A DNA stretch of 64,000 nt from JAWVFM01 sp963739355 (GCA_963739355.1 CAVUAD010000002.1:62001-126000); one strand, 5' to 3'. Numbered from the stretch's first letter, positions 1 to 8,406 are shown. A program made the numbers and translations. The notes: generated by a model not told the origin, from the sequence alone.

Positions 1-13
1 GTATGGTTGCCGA

Positions 14-274
14 GTGGCCTCCGGCAAGTCCCGTGTCAATGTCGTCCTCGATGACGAGCAAGCCCGCAAGCTCTCTCTGATGGCCGAGCGCGCGCACGTG
101 CAAGAGGGAACGCTGGCGCGGTCGCTGCTCTCGAATGCGCTCGATGCCGCCGACCCGGACGCCCGCACGATCGCGACGCTTCTCGACGCGATTCCCGGGG
201 CATGGGAGCGGACCCAGGAGGGGATCGAACAGGCGCGCGGGGGCGAGGGCGTTTCACTCGACGAACTGACCTGA
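14..274 (+). CDS. RHH-like antitoxin of a type II toxin-antitoxin pair
   Basis: An 86-residue protein with GTG start. The N-terminal part (about residues 6-45, SRVNVVLDDEQARKLSLMAE then a helical stretch) reads like a ribbon-helix-helix DNA-binding fold: a short strand followed by two amphipathic helices. The acidic C-terminus (EGVSLDEL) would be the toxin-binding tail typical of RelB/ParD-type antitoxins. The next gene starts at the base after its stop, so the two are co-transcribed, and antitoxin-first order is the usual one. Function is inferred from size, fold pattern and context; no single motif proves it. Confidence 0.6.
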   Translation: MASGKSRVNVVLDDEQARKLSLMAERAHVQEGTLARSLLSNALDAADPDARTIATLLDAIPGAWERTQEGIEQARGGEGVSLDELT

Positions 275-568
275 GTGGCGCGGCTCCTGGTCACTCCGCG
301 GGCGCGGAGAGACGGCGACGACGCGATCGCGTCGCTCGGCCTTCCCGCCGACACCTGGACCCGCATTGCCTCCTCGCTGCGAATCCTGGAGGACTTCCCG
401 CTTGCCGGGCGAGCGCTCGAGGGGCGGTGGAGTGGAACCAGATTCGTGCTCGGTCCTTGGCCCTGGATGATTCTGCTGTACCTGCAGGACTCGGATGAGG
501 ACGTCGTCTATCTCGTTGCGATTCACGACGCGCGGGCGTCCACCGCCGCGACCGGCCGCGGCCAGTAG
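275..568 (+). CDS. RelE/ParE-family toxin
   Basis: A 97-residue protein with GTG start directly abutting the antitoxin stop. The pattern is that of RelE/ParE toxins: N-terminal strand (RLLVTPRARRD), a helical segment ending in LRILEDFPLAGRALEG, then the strand-rich C-terminal half with RFVLGPWPWMILLYLQD and VVYLVAIHDARAS, matching the usual 'yrvlYeid..vvvlaV.H.r' end of the family. RelE members cleave mRNA on the ribosome and ParE members inhibit gyrase; the sequence does not decide which. The pair could act in plasmid or island stabilisation or stress. Confidence 0.65.
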   Translation: MARLLVTPRARRDGDDAIASLGLPADTWTRIASSLRILEDFPLAGRALEGRWSGTRFVLGPWPWMILLYLQDSDEDVVYLVAIHDARASTAATGRGQ

Positions 569-654
569 GGGGCGCTCAGCGCCAAGCCAGACGCGAAGCC
601 GCCCGATGTCGACACGGCTTGCTGGGACCGGGCCTAATGAGTTAAGTCTAGTTA

Positions 655-683
655 TTGACAGTAGTCTCAGTAACTGGTACGGT
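655..683 (+). promoter_or_regulatory. Sigma70-type promoter of the aromatic-degradation operon
   Basis: A perfect -35 box TTGACA (655-660), a 17-base spacer and a -10-like TACGGT (678-683) lie about 60 bases before the hydroxylase start. The stretch 661-676 (tctcagtaactg) is locally A/T-richer than its surroundings and could hold an operator for the TetR protein encoded at 4374-5117, but no clear palindrome is seen. Confidence 0.6.
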
Positions 684-742
684 GCTGCGCGATCACTCGC
701 CAATGGGTGCGAGGTGGAACGCGAGATCCAGCCGGAGAGACG

Positions 743-2404
743 ATGGGACAAGAAGAGAACCTCCCGGTGGCGATCACCGGTGGAGGCGCCGTCGGCGTGA
801 CGCTGGCGCTGATGCTGGCCCGGCGGGGCGTCCGCGTCGTCGTCTTCGAGCGGGGGGCGAAGCCTGAGACCCTGCCGCGAGCGCATGCGGTCAATCCGCG
901 ATCGATCGAGATCCTCCAAGAGCTCGACATCACGTATGCAGAGCTGCAGGCGGCCGCGGCCCCGCCGGAGCTGACGAGCGAAGTCCGGTTCGTGACCACG
1001 TTGACCGGCCACTGCTTCGGAACGCTTGCGTATGAGCGCCAGGACGACGACGTCCGCGCCGTGACTCCATACCCGCTGCTGAACATCCCGCAGCCTGCGC
1101 TCGAGGCGCTGCTGTTCGAGAGGCTCGAGGCGGAGCCGCTGGTGGATCTCCGCCGCGGGCACACATGGACCGGAGCGTCGATCGAGGAGGGCGACTTCCT
1201 CTCGACGGTCCAGGCGCCTAACGGCGACATCACCGTGCGCTCTCGATATCTCGTCGGGGCCGACGGCGCGACCAGCCCCGTGCGCGAGCACCTCGGGATT
1301 GGCATGTCCGGCCTCGGAGACCTCGCGTCGGTTCTCACGATCACCTTCGAAGCTGATCTGACCGACGTCGTCCGTGCGCGCCCCGGCGTCCTCCACTGGC
1401 TTTTCGGACCGCCCTTGAAGGGGACGTTACTGGCGTACCTGCCGGATCGTCTGTGGACGTACGGCATCGTGCAGCCCCCCGGCCGGATCGACATGAGCGC
1501 CTTCGGGCCCGCGCGTGTGCGCGAGCTCGTGCGGGAGGCGCTCGGGCCGGGCGCCGCTGATGTCCCGTTCGAGATCATCACGGCAACGCCGTGGAAGATG
1601 CGGGTCGAGGTCGCCGACGCCTACCGCGTCGGCAACGCCTTCCTCGCCGGCGACGCGGCGCACCGGTTCCCACCCACCGGTGGCCTCGGTCTCAACAGCG
1701 GCCTGCAGGACGCTCACAACCTCGCCTGGAAGCTTGCCGCCGTGGTCGCGGGAGAGGCGGCGGATCCGCTGCTCGACACTTACGAGCGCGAGCGTCAGCC
1801 GGTCGCGCGTCGCAACGCCGATCAGAGCCTCGTCAACGTTCAGGCGCTCGCCTCGTTGATTACCGCCGTCGACGAGGGAGCGGCGTTCGAGCAGGACGCG
1901 CCGCGGTTTGCCGAGTGGCTGGCAGCACCAGGACGTGCCGAGCAAATCAGCTCGGCCGTTGCCGATCAACGAGGCCACTTCGACAGCCTGGCCTTGCAGC
2001 TCGGCTTCTCCTACGACCCCGATGACGAGCCAATCACGGAGGTCAGTGATTTTTCACCGCGTGCCGTCGCAGGCCGGCGTCTGCCTCACGGGTGGCTCGA
2101 GATCGATGGCGAGCAGGCGTCGGTGCTGGATCTGCTCGATCCACACCGGTTCACGGTGTTGCTCCTCGGCGATGTCGCGTCGCCGAGCTTGACCGCGGGA
2201 CTCGGCGCCACGGTCGTCCGGCTCGACCCCGCCGGGCCGGATGTAGATCAGTGGATGGAGGCGGTCGGCCTGGCCGGCTCTATCGGCGTCCTGGTCCGGC
2301 CTGACGGACACATCCACAGCGTCGCCGGCGACGAGCCCCAGGTTCAGCAGTTCGAGACCGAGATCGCGACGCTGCTTGGCACGGAGCAGGAGGTTGCGCG
2401 ATGA
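743..2404 (+). CDS. FAD-dependent aromatic hydroxylase (PheA/TfdB-type)
   Basis: A 553-residue flavoprotein monooxygenase of the phenol hydroxylase/TfdB group, which hydroxylates phenolic or aromatic acids using NAD(P)H and O2. Seen: N-terminal Rossmann motif GGGAVGVTLALMLARRG (FAD ADP binding), a middle segment YLVGADGATSPVREHLG (the DG motif), and GDAAHRFPPTGGLGLNSGLQD, the second FAD fingerprint diagnostic of this family. The C-terminal thioredoxin-like domain is present (about residues 440-550), giving the full length of the family. Start ATG 743 is chosen because GGAGAGA lies just upstream. It heads an operon with an extradiol dioxygenase and an SDR, so it probably forms the catechol that the dioxygenase cleaves. 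The substrate is unknown. Confidence 0.85.
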   Translation: MGQEENLPVAITGGGAVGVTLALMLARRGVRVVVFERGAKPETLPRAHAVNPRSIEILQELDITYAELQAAAAPPELTSEVRFVTTLTGHCFGTLAYERQDDDVRAVTPYPLLNIPQPALEALLFERLEAEPLVDLRRGHTWTGASIEEGDFLSTVQAPNGDITVRSRYLVGADGATSPVREHLGIGMSGLGDLASVLTITFEADLTDVVRARPGVLHWLFGPPLKGTLLAYLPDRLWTYGIVQPPGRIDMSAFGPARVRELVREALGPGAADVPFEIITATPWKMRVEVADAYRVGNAFLAGDAAHRFPPTGGLGLNSGLQDAHNLAWKLAAVVAGEAADPLLDTYERERQPVARRNADQSLVNVQALASLITAVDEGAAFEQDAPRFAEWLAAPGRAEQISSAVADQRGHFDSLALQLGFSYDPDDEPITEVSDFSPRAVAGRRLPHGWLEIDGEQASVLDLLDPHRFTVLLLGDVASPSLTAGLGATVVRLDPAGPDVDQWMEAVGLAGSIGVLVRPDGHIHSVAGDEPQVQQFETEIATLLGTEQEVAR

Positions 2405-2523
2405 AGCCCTCTCCTCCGTGGCCGTCCCGTGTCGCCGCTGCACATCTTGTAACCGCCGCCGACAGACGGCATCCATTCGACCCTGCCGATCGCCGCCGGG
2501 TCATCAACCCGAGGAGGACCTAA
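2401..2523 (+). CDS. Tiny translationally coupled ORF (40 aa)
   Basis: A 40-codon ORF exactly fills the gap between the hydroxylase and the dioxygenase. Its ATG overlaps the upstream stop (ATGA) and its TAA overlaps the next ATG (TAATG). The product is Pro/Arg-rich (starts MKPSPPWPSRVAA, ends VINPRRT) with no family I recognise. The precise overlap at both ends suggests translational coupling, possibly with no functional product, but an internal GAGGAGG just before 2523 can serve the dioxygenase on its own. It may be chance. Confidence 0.35.
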   Translation: MKPSPPWPSRVAAAHLVTAADRRHPFDPADRRRVINPRRT

Positions 2524-3518
2524 TGTCACTTCCGAAGCCGGCGGCTCCGCCGCCGTTCAACATCACCCGCTTGAGCCACGTCGTCCTGCACGTACAGGAC
2601 CTGGCGGCCAGTCGCGCCTTCTACGAGGAGCTGATCGGGCTCGTGCCCTCCGCGGCCGACGATCGGCGCGTCTACCTGCGGGGTGTGGAAGAGGCTGCGC
2701 ATCACAGCCTCGTCCTCGTCGCAGCGGACGCTCCCTCAGCCGGGCGCCTCGGCTTCCGCGTTGCCTCCGACGGCGATCTTGACGCCGCGCACGAGGCGCT
2801 TACGGCGCAGGGCACCGAGTGCGAGTGGGCGGAGCCTGAACATCAGGGGCGCACGCTGCAGTTCTCCGATGTGGCTGGTGTACCGATGGAGCTGTGCGCG
2901 TCGATGCCTGTCGAGCGACGCATGCTTCTCGACGATGACCGGCTTCGCGGTGCGGCCGCCGCCCGGATCGATCACCTCCAGGTTCACGTGCCGGACGTCT
3001 CGTCCTGGGCGGCGTTCCACGCCGACAACGGCTTCCGTCTCTCCGAGTACGTGACCCTGGACGGTACGCCCGACGCGATGCTGGTCGGCGCCTTCCTGGC
3101 GCGCAAAGGTGATCTGCTGGATTTCGTTGGAGTCGGCGGCCTCGGCCCGCGGTTGCATCATTTCGCGTTCGTCGTCCACGATCACAGCACGACTGCCAAG
3201 CGCGTCTGTGATCTGGCTTCGGCGAGCGGCCGGCGGGATGCGGTCGAGTACGGCCCCGGCCGTCACGGCGCCGCTCCCCAGAGCTTCCTCTACCTCCGCG
3301 ATCCCGACGGTCATCGGGTCGAGCTCGTCAGCCACGGGTACCAACTCCTGGACCCCGAGGTGGAGCCGGTCGGCTGGTCGCTCGCGGATCCCCGCGGGAT
3401 CGCGACCTGGGGCCCGCTTCCGACGCCGGAATGGTTCGTCGAGGCGTCCGAGTTCGAGGGCATCGAGCCCAGCGCCCCCGCCGCGCCCGGTGAGGAGCCG
3501 CAGCCCGCCCGCTCCTGA
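2523..3518 (+). CDS. Extradiol (type I, VOC-fold) catechol dioxygenase
   Basis: A 331-residue two-domain vicinal-oxygen-chelate protein. The N-terminal domain (about 12-125) begins ITRLSHVVLHVQDLAASRAFYEELIG. The C-terminal, catalytic domain (about 140-290) has the three expected metal ligands: His in RIDHLQVHVPD, His in RLHHFAFVV and Glu in DPDGHRVELVSHGY, the 2-His-1-Glu site of Fe(II)/Mn(II) meta-cleavage enzymes. It would open a catechol or homoprotocatechuate-like ring next to the hydroxyls. A strong GAGGAGG precedes the ATG. The proline-rich tail after residue 300 is longer than usual. Its place behind the hydroxylase supports a hydroxylate-then-cleave pathway. Confidence 0.85.
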   Translation: MSLPKPAAPPPFNITRLSHVVLHVQDLAASRAFYEELIGLVPSAADDRRVYLRGVEEAAHHSLVLVAADAPSAGRLGFRVASDGDLDAAHEALTAQGTECEWAEPEHQGRTLQFSDVAGVPMELCASMPVERRMLLDDDRLRGAAAARIDHLQVHVPDVSSWAAFHADNGFRLSEYVTLDGTPDAMLVGAFLARKGDLLDFVGVGGLGPRLHHFAFVVHDHSTTAKRVCDLASASGRRDAVEYGPGRHGAAPQSFLYLRDPDGHRVELVSHGYQLLDPEVEPVGWSLADPRGIATWGPLPTPEWFVEASEFEGIEPSAPAAPGEEPQPARS

Positions 3519-3568
3519 TCAAGACGCGCGTCTGCCACCACCAATCGAGCGAAGGACGAGGGCATTCA

Positions 3569-4351
3569 ATGAATCTGGGAATCGAGGGCCGCAGCGCGAT
3601 CCTCTGCGGCTCGAGCCGCGGCCTCGGCCGTGCGTGTGCGGAGTCGCTCGCGGCCGAAGGGGTGGACGTCGTCATCAACGGCCGCGAGGCCGAGCAGGTG
3701 CACGCAACGGCCGAGGAGCTCGCGGCGCGGTTCCCGCAGGTGCGCGTCCACCCGGTCGTTGCCGATGTCACGGATCCGGCCGGCCGTGAGGCACTGATCG
3801 CCGCTTGTCCCGAAGCCGACATCCTGCTCACCAACAACGCTGGGCCGTCGCCCGGAGCGTTTCTGCAATGGGAACAGGAGGATTGGGCGGCCGCGCTGGA
3901 TTCGAACCTCACCGCCGCACTGATGACGATCCGCGCCGTCCTTCCGGGCATGCGGGAGCGACAATTCGGGCGAATCCTGAACGTCGGCTCGGCGATGGTG
4001 ACGACCCCACATTCGCTGATGGCCCTCTCGAGCGCCCCCCGCGCCGGGCTGCTGGCGGTAAGCAAGGGGCTCGCGCGGGAGGTCGCCGCCGATAACGTGA
4101 CGATCAACACGATGCTGCCGGAGCGATTCGACACCGATCGGCAGGTCTTCATGGCGAGGCGCTCAGCCGAAGCCCAGGGGATCACCTACCAGGAGGCACG
4201 CGAGCAGATCGTCGCGGCGCTTCCCGCCCGGCGGTTCGGACGGCCCGAGGAGTTCGGGGCGATGTGCGCTTTTCTCTGCGGCGATACCGCGGGCTTCGTC
4301 TCGGGCAACGCGATCCACCTGGACGGCGCGAGCTACGCCGGACTCGTCTGA
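3569..4351 (+). CDS. SDR-family oxidoreductase lacking the catalytic Tyr
   Basis: A 260-residue short-chain dehydrogenase/reductase-fold protein. The cofactor motif GSSRGLGRA (residues 14-22) and NNAG-type motif (LLTNNAG) are present, and the C-terminus has the usual FLCGDTAGFVSGNAIHLDG. In the active-site region the sequence is MALSSAPRAGLLAVSKGLA: the Lys is there but the residue four before it is Leu, not Tyr, so the YxxxK motif is broken. This is known in a subgroup of FabG-like SDRs found with ring-cleavage genes. Third gene of the aromatic operon; it may act on a ring-cleavage product or have a non-classical role. Confidence 0.8.
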   Translation: MNLGIEGRSAILCGSSRGLGRACAESLAAEGVDVVINGREAEQVHATAEELAARFPQVRVHPVVADVTDPAGREALIAACPEADILLTNNAGPSPGAFLQWEQEDWAAALDSNLTAALMTIRAVLPGMRERQFGRILNVGSAMVTTPHSLMALSSAPRAGLLAVSKGLAREVAADNVTINTMLPERFDTDRQVFMARRSAEAQGITYQEAREQIVAALPARRFGRPEEFGAMCAFLCGDTAGFVSGNAIHLDGASYAGLV

Positions 4352-4373
4352 GCCGGCGCGGACGGCCTTCGCG

Positions 4374-5117
4374 TCAGGCAGGATCAGCGGCAGGGTCCGC
4401 ATGGGCCTGGTCCAGCGTCGCGCTCACGGGCGGCGGCTCCCACGTGCCCATTCGCCCGCGCACCGTCTGCGTGACTGAGGTCGCGCGCCTCCTCGCGACG
4501 CCGAGCAGTCGCAGCTGTCCGGCAGCGATGAAGTCACCGACGTCGTCTGGGTCTTGCCCGGCCAGAGCCGAGCGCGCACCGACTCCGAACATCGCGATGA
4601 ACACTCCGACCAGGTACCGAGAGGGCTCGTGCACGGGGAACTCGCCGGACTCTCCGCCCTCGCGAATGTGGTCCGCGAGTTGTACTGCTGCGTCCTGGAT
4701 AACCGCATTTCGCTTCTCGAAGTACTCGGCCAGGATCGAACCCAATTCGTGATTCGAGCCGACCGTTCTCATCACCCCGAACGCACCGATCGCAATGCGC
4801 TCGGCGCCGCTCACATCCCGCTGCATCTCCTCGAGGGTTTGGGCCAGTTCGGCGAGGACGAGGCCGCCGATCGCATACTCGAGCTCTTCCTTGTCGGCGA
4901 AATAGCGATAGAAGGTCCCGTTGGATACGCCGGCCGTTTGGGTCACCTGGAGCACCGAAGTCTCCGCGATGCCCTGCTGCCCGAAGACCGTCATAGCGGT
5001 CCGGATGAGATGCTCGCGTCGGGCGTCCGGGTCCAGGCGAGACCGTTTGGCGCGCCCACCGTCCCCGGATTCGGCACTACCCCGTCTACCCTTGCGCGGG
5101 CCTGTCGCTGGCGACAC
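4374..5117 (-). CDS. TetR/AcrR-family repressor
   Basis: A 247-residue regulator. After a basic, Gly/Arg-rich leader (residues 1-30) comes the TetR HTH: RREHLIRTAMTVFGQQGIAETSVLQVTQTAGVSNGTFYRYFADKEEL, where GTFYRYF is the recognition helix signature. The C-terminal ligand domain is all-helical and without further motifs. It starts with GTG at 5117, six bases behind a TACCCT -10 box, so the message is probably leaderless. It is convergent to the hydroxylase-dioxygenase-SDR operon and is its likely regulator. Confidence 0.85.
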   Translation of the reverse strand: MSPATGPRKGRRGSAESGDGGRAKRSRLDPDARREHLIRTAMTVFGQQGIAETSVLQVTQTAGVSNGTFYRYFADKEELEYAIGGLVLAELAQTLEEMQRDVSGAERIAIGAFGVMRTVGSNHELGSILAEYFEKRNAVIQDAAVQLADHIREGGESGEFPVHEPSRYLVGVFIAMFGVGARSALAGQDPDDVGDFIAAGQLRLLGVARRRATSVTQTVRGRMGTWEPPPVSATLDQAHADPAADPA

Positions 5118-5129
5118 GGGATGAGGGTA
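5118..5129 (-). promoter_or_regulatory. Leaderless promoter of the TetR gene
   Basis: On the minus strand, TACCCT (complement of 5124-5129) is followed by six bases and the GTG start at 5117. Transcription would begin at or beside the start codon. The same geometry recurs at many genes in this window. Confidence 0.5.
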
Positions 5130-5559
5130 CCAACCCGGACCACCCTAATGAGGGAACTATCAACAACGGCTACAAGTCATCCAGCAGTCATTACGCGGTC
5201 TAGGTCAGAGCACCTCAGGCGAGGGAAGCGGAGCCGAGCAAACCGCGGAACCCCTTCGAGCCGCGATCCTGGGCAAATACGAAACCGAAGGTCACAGGTT
5301 CGAATCCTGTCGGGCGCGCTTCCAGCTTTCTGGCGAACAACCCCCTGCAAGGCGGCGGGTTCGCGTGATCGCGAGCCGGTCCCTGTTCAGGGTGCATGCA
5401 GCCTGCCCAGCGCCCAGGGCGACACCGAACCATCGCGCAGTTGCCAGGCCCGGCCATTCTTCGGGTATTCCGGAGCGAAAGGCCGAGGCACAGGGCGGCG
5501 TTCTGGGCCCTCCCCGATCGGTGAGGGCGACGGGGCGCCGACCTGCCAGAATCCGCGCA
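5130..5559. other. Gene-free stretch with a tRNA fragment
   Basis: About 430 bases with no credible gene. It contains the first tRNA 3'-end fragment (5278-5317), which lacks its 5' half, and is otherwise ordinary G+C-rich sequence. It marks the left border of the accessory zone with pseudogenes and exported proteins. Confidence 0.5.
5278..5317 (+). repeat. tRNA 3'-end fragment, copy A (possible att site)
   Basis: Forty bases identical to copy B at 10427-10466. The sequence runs from an anticodon loop (tACGaa, followed by the stem half accga) through a perfect T-arm (ACAGG-TTCGAAT-CCTGT) to an acceptor 3' strand CGGGCGC. No 5' half of a tRNA lies upstream, so it is not a functional gene. An ACG anticodon would make it tRNA-Arg. 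Such fragments are what site-specific integration into a tRNA leaves behind. Confidence 0.7.
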
Positions 5560-6162
5560 ATGCGACTTCATCGGACAGCCGCCGTCGGCACCGCTTGCGC
5601 GGCGCTCGGGATTGGCGCGCTTGGAGTCGATTTAGCCGCCGGCCACCCGTTTCCGGAGACCCACCAGTTCAGTGCCGGCAATGCTCACACCCACGTCGAT
5701 CAGAGCATCGTCACGCTCAACTTCGATTCCGTCAGCAAGGGCCGGCGGACGAAGAAGATCCAGGCACAGTTGTTCTCGGGCTTCCCGCCCCCGAACACGG
5801 CACAGCTCGCCGCGGTCGGGGCGACGGTCAGGCTCGCCTGCGATCCCGAATCGACGGGCGACTTGCAGGACGGCTTCTGGATCCAGCGCGGGAGGGACGG
5901 CGAGGGGCCGCTCCGCGTTCACCACAACAGGGTGAGCTTTCACGGCCGGGCCTTCGACGGCCGCGTCCATGAGGGAAAGCTGGCGTTCAAGGTCAAGTTC
6001 AACCACAAGGGCACAATCGCCCGGGGCTCGATCCGGGTTCACGGAGCCAAGATGGAGAACGAGTTCGGCGATCCGCTGACCAACTGCGACACCGAGCCGA
6101 AGGGGAAGCCGGCCAACCGGGGGAAGCCACTCCGGTTCCGGATGACTGCGTTCGAGGGCTGA
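5560..6162 (+). CDS. Exported protein of unknown function
   Basis: A 200-residue protein with a Sec-type signal peptide (MRLHRTAAVGTACAALGIGALGVDLAAG, cleavage near residue 30). The mature part is a Lys/Gly-rich beta-type domain with two Cys (in RLACDPES and LTNCDTE). It resembles no family I can name. The hydrophobic core of the signal (GALGV) and its coding DNA resemble that of the gene at 6988. CAGAAT ends seven bases before the ATG, so the transcript may be leaderless. Confidence 0.65.
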   Translation: MRLHRTAAVGTACAALGIGALGVDLAAGHPFPETHQFSAGNAHTHVDQSIVTLNFDSVSKGRRTKKIQAQLFSGFPPPNTAQLAAVGATVRLACDPESTGDLQDGFWIQRGRDGEGPLRVHHNRVSFHGRAFDGRVHEGKLAFKVKFNHKGTIARGSIRVHGAKMENEFGDPLTNCDTEPKGKPANRGKPLRFRMTAFEG

Positions 6163-6202
6163 GCGCCCGCGGCCTGGTGGCTGGCGACGGTAGGGTCGAG
6201 GG

Positions 6203-6886
6203 ATGCCGTTGGCCGAGTCTGACCAAGGAGATGATGGAGCCGCCCCAGAATCGGGCTTCGTCGAGCGCGTTCATCTTCACCTGGAGCTGCTCGCCACGAT
6301 CCTGCTCGCCTTCGCGGCGGTGGCGACGGCCTGGAGTTCGTACCAGTCCGCGCGCTGAAGCGGCGTCCAGGCGATCGACTTCAGCAACGCGAACGCGGCG
6401 CGAGTCGAATCGACGGCCGCCTCGACCCGAGCCGGCCAGCAGACGCAGGTCGACGTGCTCACATTCACTCAGTGGGTGAACGCCTACGCAAACGACGACC
6501 AGCGCCTGGTCCGCTTCTACTTCCAGCGCTTCCGCCCCGAGTTCAAGCCTGCGATGCGCGCCTGGGTGGCGACTCATCCGCTGAAGAACCCGGCTGCGCC
6601 GCCGACACCGTTTGCGATGCCGCAGTACAAGCTCGCCGAGGCCGAGAAAGCCAAGGAACTGCTCGCCACCGCCGACAGCGAGGGCGCGGCTGCCCGCCAG
6701 TCGAACCAGCGCTCCGACAACTATGTGCTCGCGGTGGTCCTCTTCGCCGCGGCGCTGTTCTTCGCCGGGATCAGCACCAAGCTTCGGGGCTCGGGTCACC
6801 GCACCGCGCTGCTGGCACTCGGATATCTCCTCTTCTTCGGCACGCTGATCTGGGTGATCACCTTTCCCGTGACGGTCGCGGTTTGA
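6203..6886 (+). pseudogene. Membrane protein gene broken by an in-frame TGA (paralogue of 16788-17471)
   Basis: The reading frame would encode 227 residues, the same length as the intact paralogue at 16788-17471, and the two are nearly identical for most of their length (shared VDVLTFTQWVNAYA, RSDNYVLAVVLFAAALFFAG). At 6356-6358 the paralogue's Trp codon (in ARWSGVQ) is TGA here. One TM segment lies before the stop and two near the C-terminus. The genome decodes UGA as Sec elsewhere, but I see no SECIS-like hairpin after this TGA and the relative has Trp, so a nonsense mutation is the simplest reading. A TAGGGT box sits six bases before the ATG. Confidence 0.75.
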
Positions 6887-6987
6887 GGCGCGATACCTGA
6901 GGCGGACCTCAGATCTCGAAGGCGGCCGGGCGACCGGGCAGCGCCGTGACGTTCATGAAGGTCCGTTGCCCCGATAGTGTTCCGGCG

Positions 6988-7812
6988 ATGAATGGATGGA
7001 CTGGTCTGCGCGTCGCAGTCGCGATTGGCGCGCTTGGGGTGGGGCTCTCGTCCGCGGTCACCTCCGCCTACGGCAGCGACACGTTCGTCCTCAAGAACCA
7101 GTCGCAGTCCGCGTCGCTGATCGGGACGTCGCTGTGGGGGAGGGGCAACACGATGCCCGCCGGGTGCAGGACCGGGCCGTTCCCCGGCCAGACCGAGACG
7201 GCCTTCACCTTCAAGCCTGGGAACGTCGGATCGATCACCCTGACCCGGAACCCGTTCTCGGACTGCCCCCCCGCGATCAACCCGCTGATCGACAACGACA
7301 TCCAGGGTCCGGGGGTCAGCAGCGGCACCTGGGTTTGGATCCCCGTGGACCCGGTCGTCGGTGACGCCTATCTCACCTGCGACGTCCTCTCCGAGCACGG
7401 CTCGGACGCCGACATCGTCGCCGTGACGGACGGGAAGACCTGCACCTTCGCCGACGCGAACAGCACCACCGCCGGCCGGTTCAGCTCGTCGGCCGCCCCG
7501 ATCCGCAAGGGGAAGGCCGTGGCGTACGTGCACCACTACGCCGGCACGAAGCACGGGCAGCACGGCCGGGGGCGCTACGCGGTGGTCATCCGCAACATGC
7601 ACGGCCATGTCCTGGGACGGGAGGAGAAGACGCTCTCCCTCGGCAGGTCCCAGCGCATACACGTGCCGGTGACCCGGAGCATCCGGCGGCGCGTCGCCAA
7701 GCACGGCTCCGTGCGGGCCAGGGCCATCATCAAGCGGATCGACGGCAAGCGCGGCCACGGCGATCACACCACCCTCCGGATCATCAAGGACTCCAAGAGG
7801 GTCCCCTTCTGA
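6988..7812 (+). CDS. Exported protein of unknown function
   Basis: A 274-residue protein with a signal peptide (MNGWTGLRVAVAIGALGVGLSSAVTSAYG, cleavage near 29). The N-terminal mature half has four Cys and strand-like segments (TFVLKNQSQSASLIG, VGSITLTRNPFSDCP). The C-terminal third is strongly basic with His/Lys/Arg repeats (HHYAGTKHGQHGRGRYAV, RSIRRRVAKHG), as in several exported proteins nearby. No family recognised. TAGTGT lies seven bases before the ATG, suggesting a leaderless message. Confidence 0.65.
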   Translation: MNGWTGLRVAVAIGALGVGLSSAVTSAYGSDTFVLKNQSQSASLIGTSLWGRGNTMPAGCRTGPFPGQTETAFTFKPGNVGSITLTRNPFSDCPPAINPLIDNDIQGPGVSSGTWVWIPVDPVVGDAYLTCDVLSEHGSDADIVAVTDGKTCTFADANSTTAGRFSSSAAPIRKGKAVAYVHHYAGTKHGQHGRGRYAVVIRNMHGHVLGREEKTLSLGRSQRIHVPVTRSIRRRVAKHGSVRARAIIKRIDGKRGHGDHTTLRIIKDSKRVPF

Positions 7813-7861
7813 GCCCGGCGCGAACGAGGCGACACCTAACCGTCCCCATCGGCGCTGCCTT

Positions 7862-7975
7862 CACGATCGCTCGAGCCGCTGGCTGCGCGACTACAACGAA
7901 GAGCGACCCCACTCAGCGATCGGGGACCGGCCGCTGATCAGTCGTGTTCACGACGTGTTGGGTCAGGACAACTAG
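7862..7975 (+). mobile_element. IS481-type transposase remnant (C-terminal tail only)
   Basis: A short frame ending at TAG 7973-7975 reads RWLRDYNEERPHSAIGDRP followed by LISRVHDVLGQDN. This is the conserved end of IS481/IS3-group DDE transposases (YNxxRPHSALGxRPPisRv..vlGQ). Nothing upstream continues the transposase and no terminal repeats are seen, so it is a dead fragment. Its end overlaps the stop codon of the minus-strand gene 7972-8406 by a few bases. Confidence 0.7.
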
Positions 7976-8406
7976 CTCCCGGCGTAAGTGAGCTTGCCTG
8001 TCGTCTTCGGGCCGCAGCCCTTGAGCTTCATCGAGTACCTGGCCTTCTTACGCGAGGTGAACTTGCCCTTGAGATGGAAGTCCTTTGTGGACTGCCCGGC
8101 CGGCGGCGTGGTGGCCCCGATCAGCTTGAACTTCTTCTTCTTGTTGATCGCGATCGGGACCGGCGGGTTACTGAAGTTGTGATAGCCGCTCCGGTTCCCA
8201 CAGCGCCAGAAGATCGTGACCTTCTTCAGCTTCTTGCCCTTGGCCACCTTGAACTGGACCGAGGAGAGGTTGTTCTCGTCATTGGGGTCGACCGCAGCCG
8301 AGAACCAACTGCCCGACTTCGGCTTGAAGGCGTTCGCGGGAACTGCGACCGTCAGCACCGCAAGCGCCACGAAAAGGAAACCAACCAGGGTTCTGCCCCT
8401 TGCCAT
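7972..8406 (-). CDS. Small exported protein of unknown function
   Basis: A 144-residue protein with a clear signal peptide (MARGRTLVGFLFVALAVLTVAVPANA, cleavage ANA-F) and a Lys-rich, beta-type mature domain with two Cys (FWRCGNRSG, KLKGCGPKT), probably one disulphide. A strong AAGGAGGGCGG lies just before the ATG, so this gene has a leader, unlike several neighbours. No family recognised. The 3' end runs into the transposase remnant. Confidence 0.65.
   Translation of the reverse strand: MARGRTLVGFLFVALAVLTVAVPANAFKPKSGSWFSAAVDPNDENNLSSVQFKVAKGKKLKKVTIFWRCGNRSGYHNFSNPPVPIAINKKKKFKLIGATTPPAGQSTKDFHLKGKFTSRKKARYSMKLKGCGPKTTGKLTYAGS

Noticed and set aside
254..1396. Long minus-strand ORFs opposite the hydroxylase and similar ones elsewhere (for example 4554-5972, 13832-15367, 37280-39403, 41880-43640)
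   Set aside because: They lie opposite or beside genes with clear families, have Arg/Gly/Pro-rich, repeat-less translations and no motifs. High-GC sequence makes such shadow frames common.
6356..6358. A second selenocysteine TGA in the membrane protein gene
   Set aside because: The intact paralogue has Trp here, not Cys, and no hairpin with a GGT/GGTCT loop follows within 40 bases.
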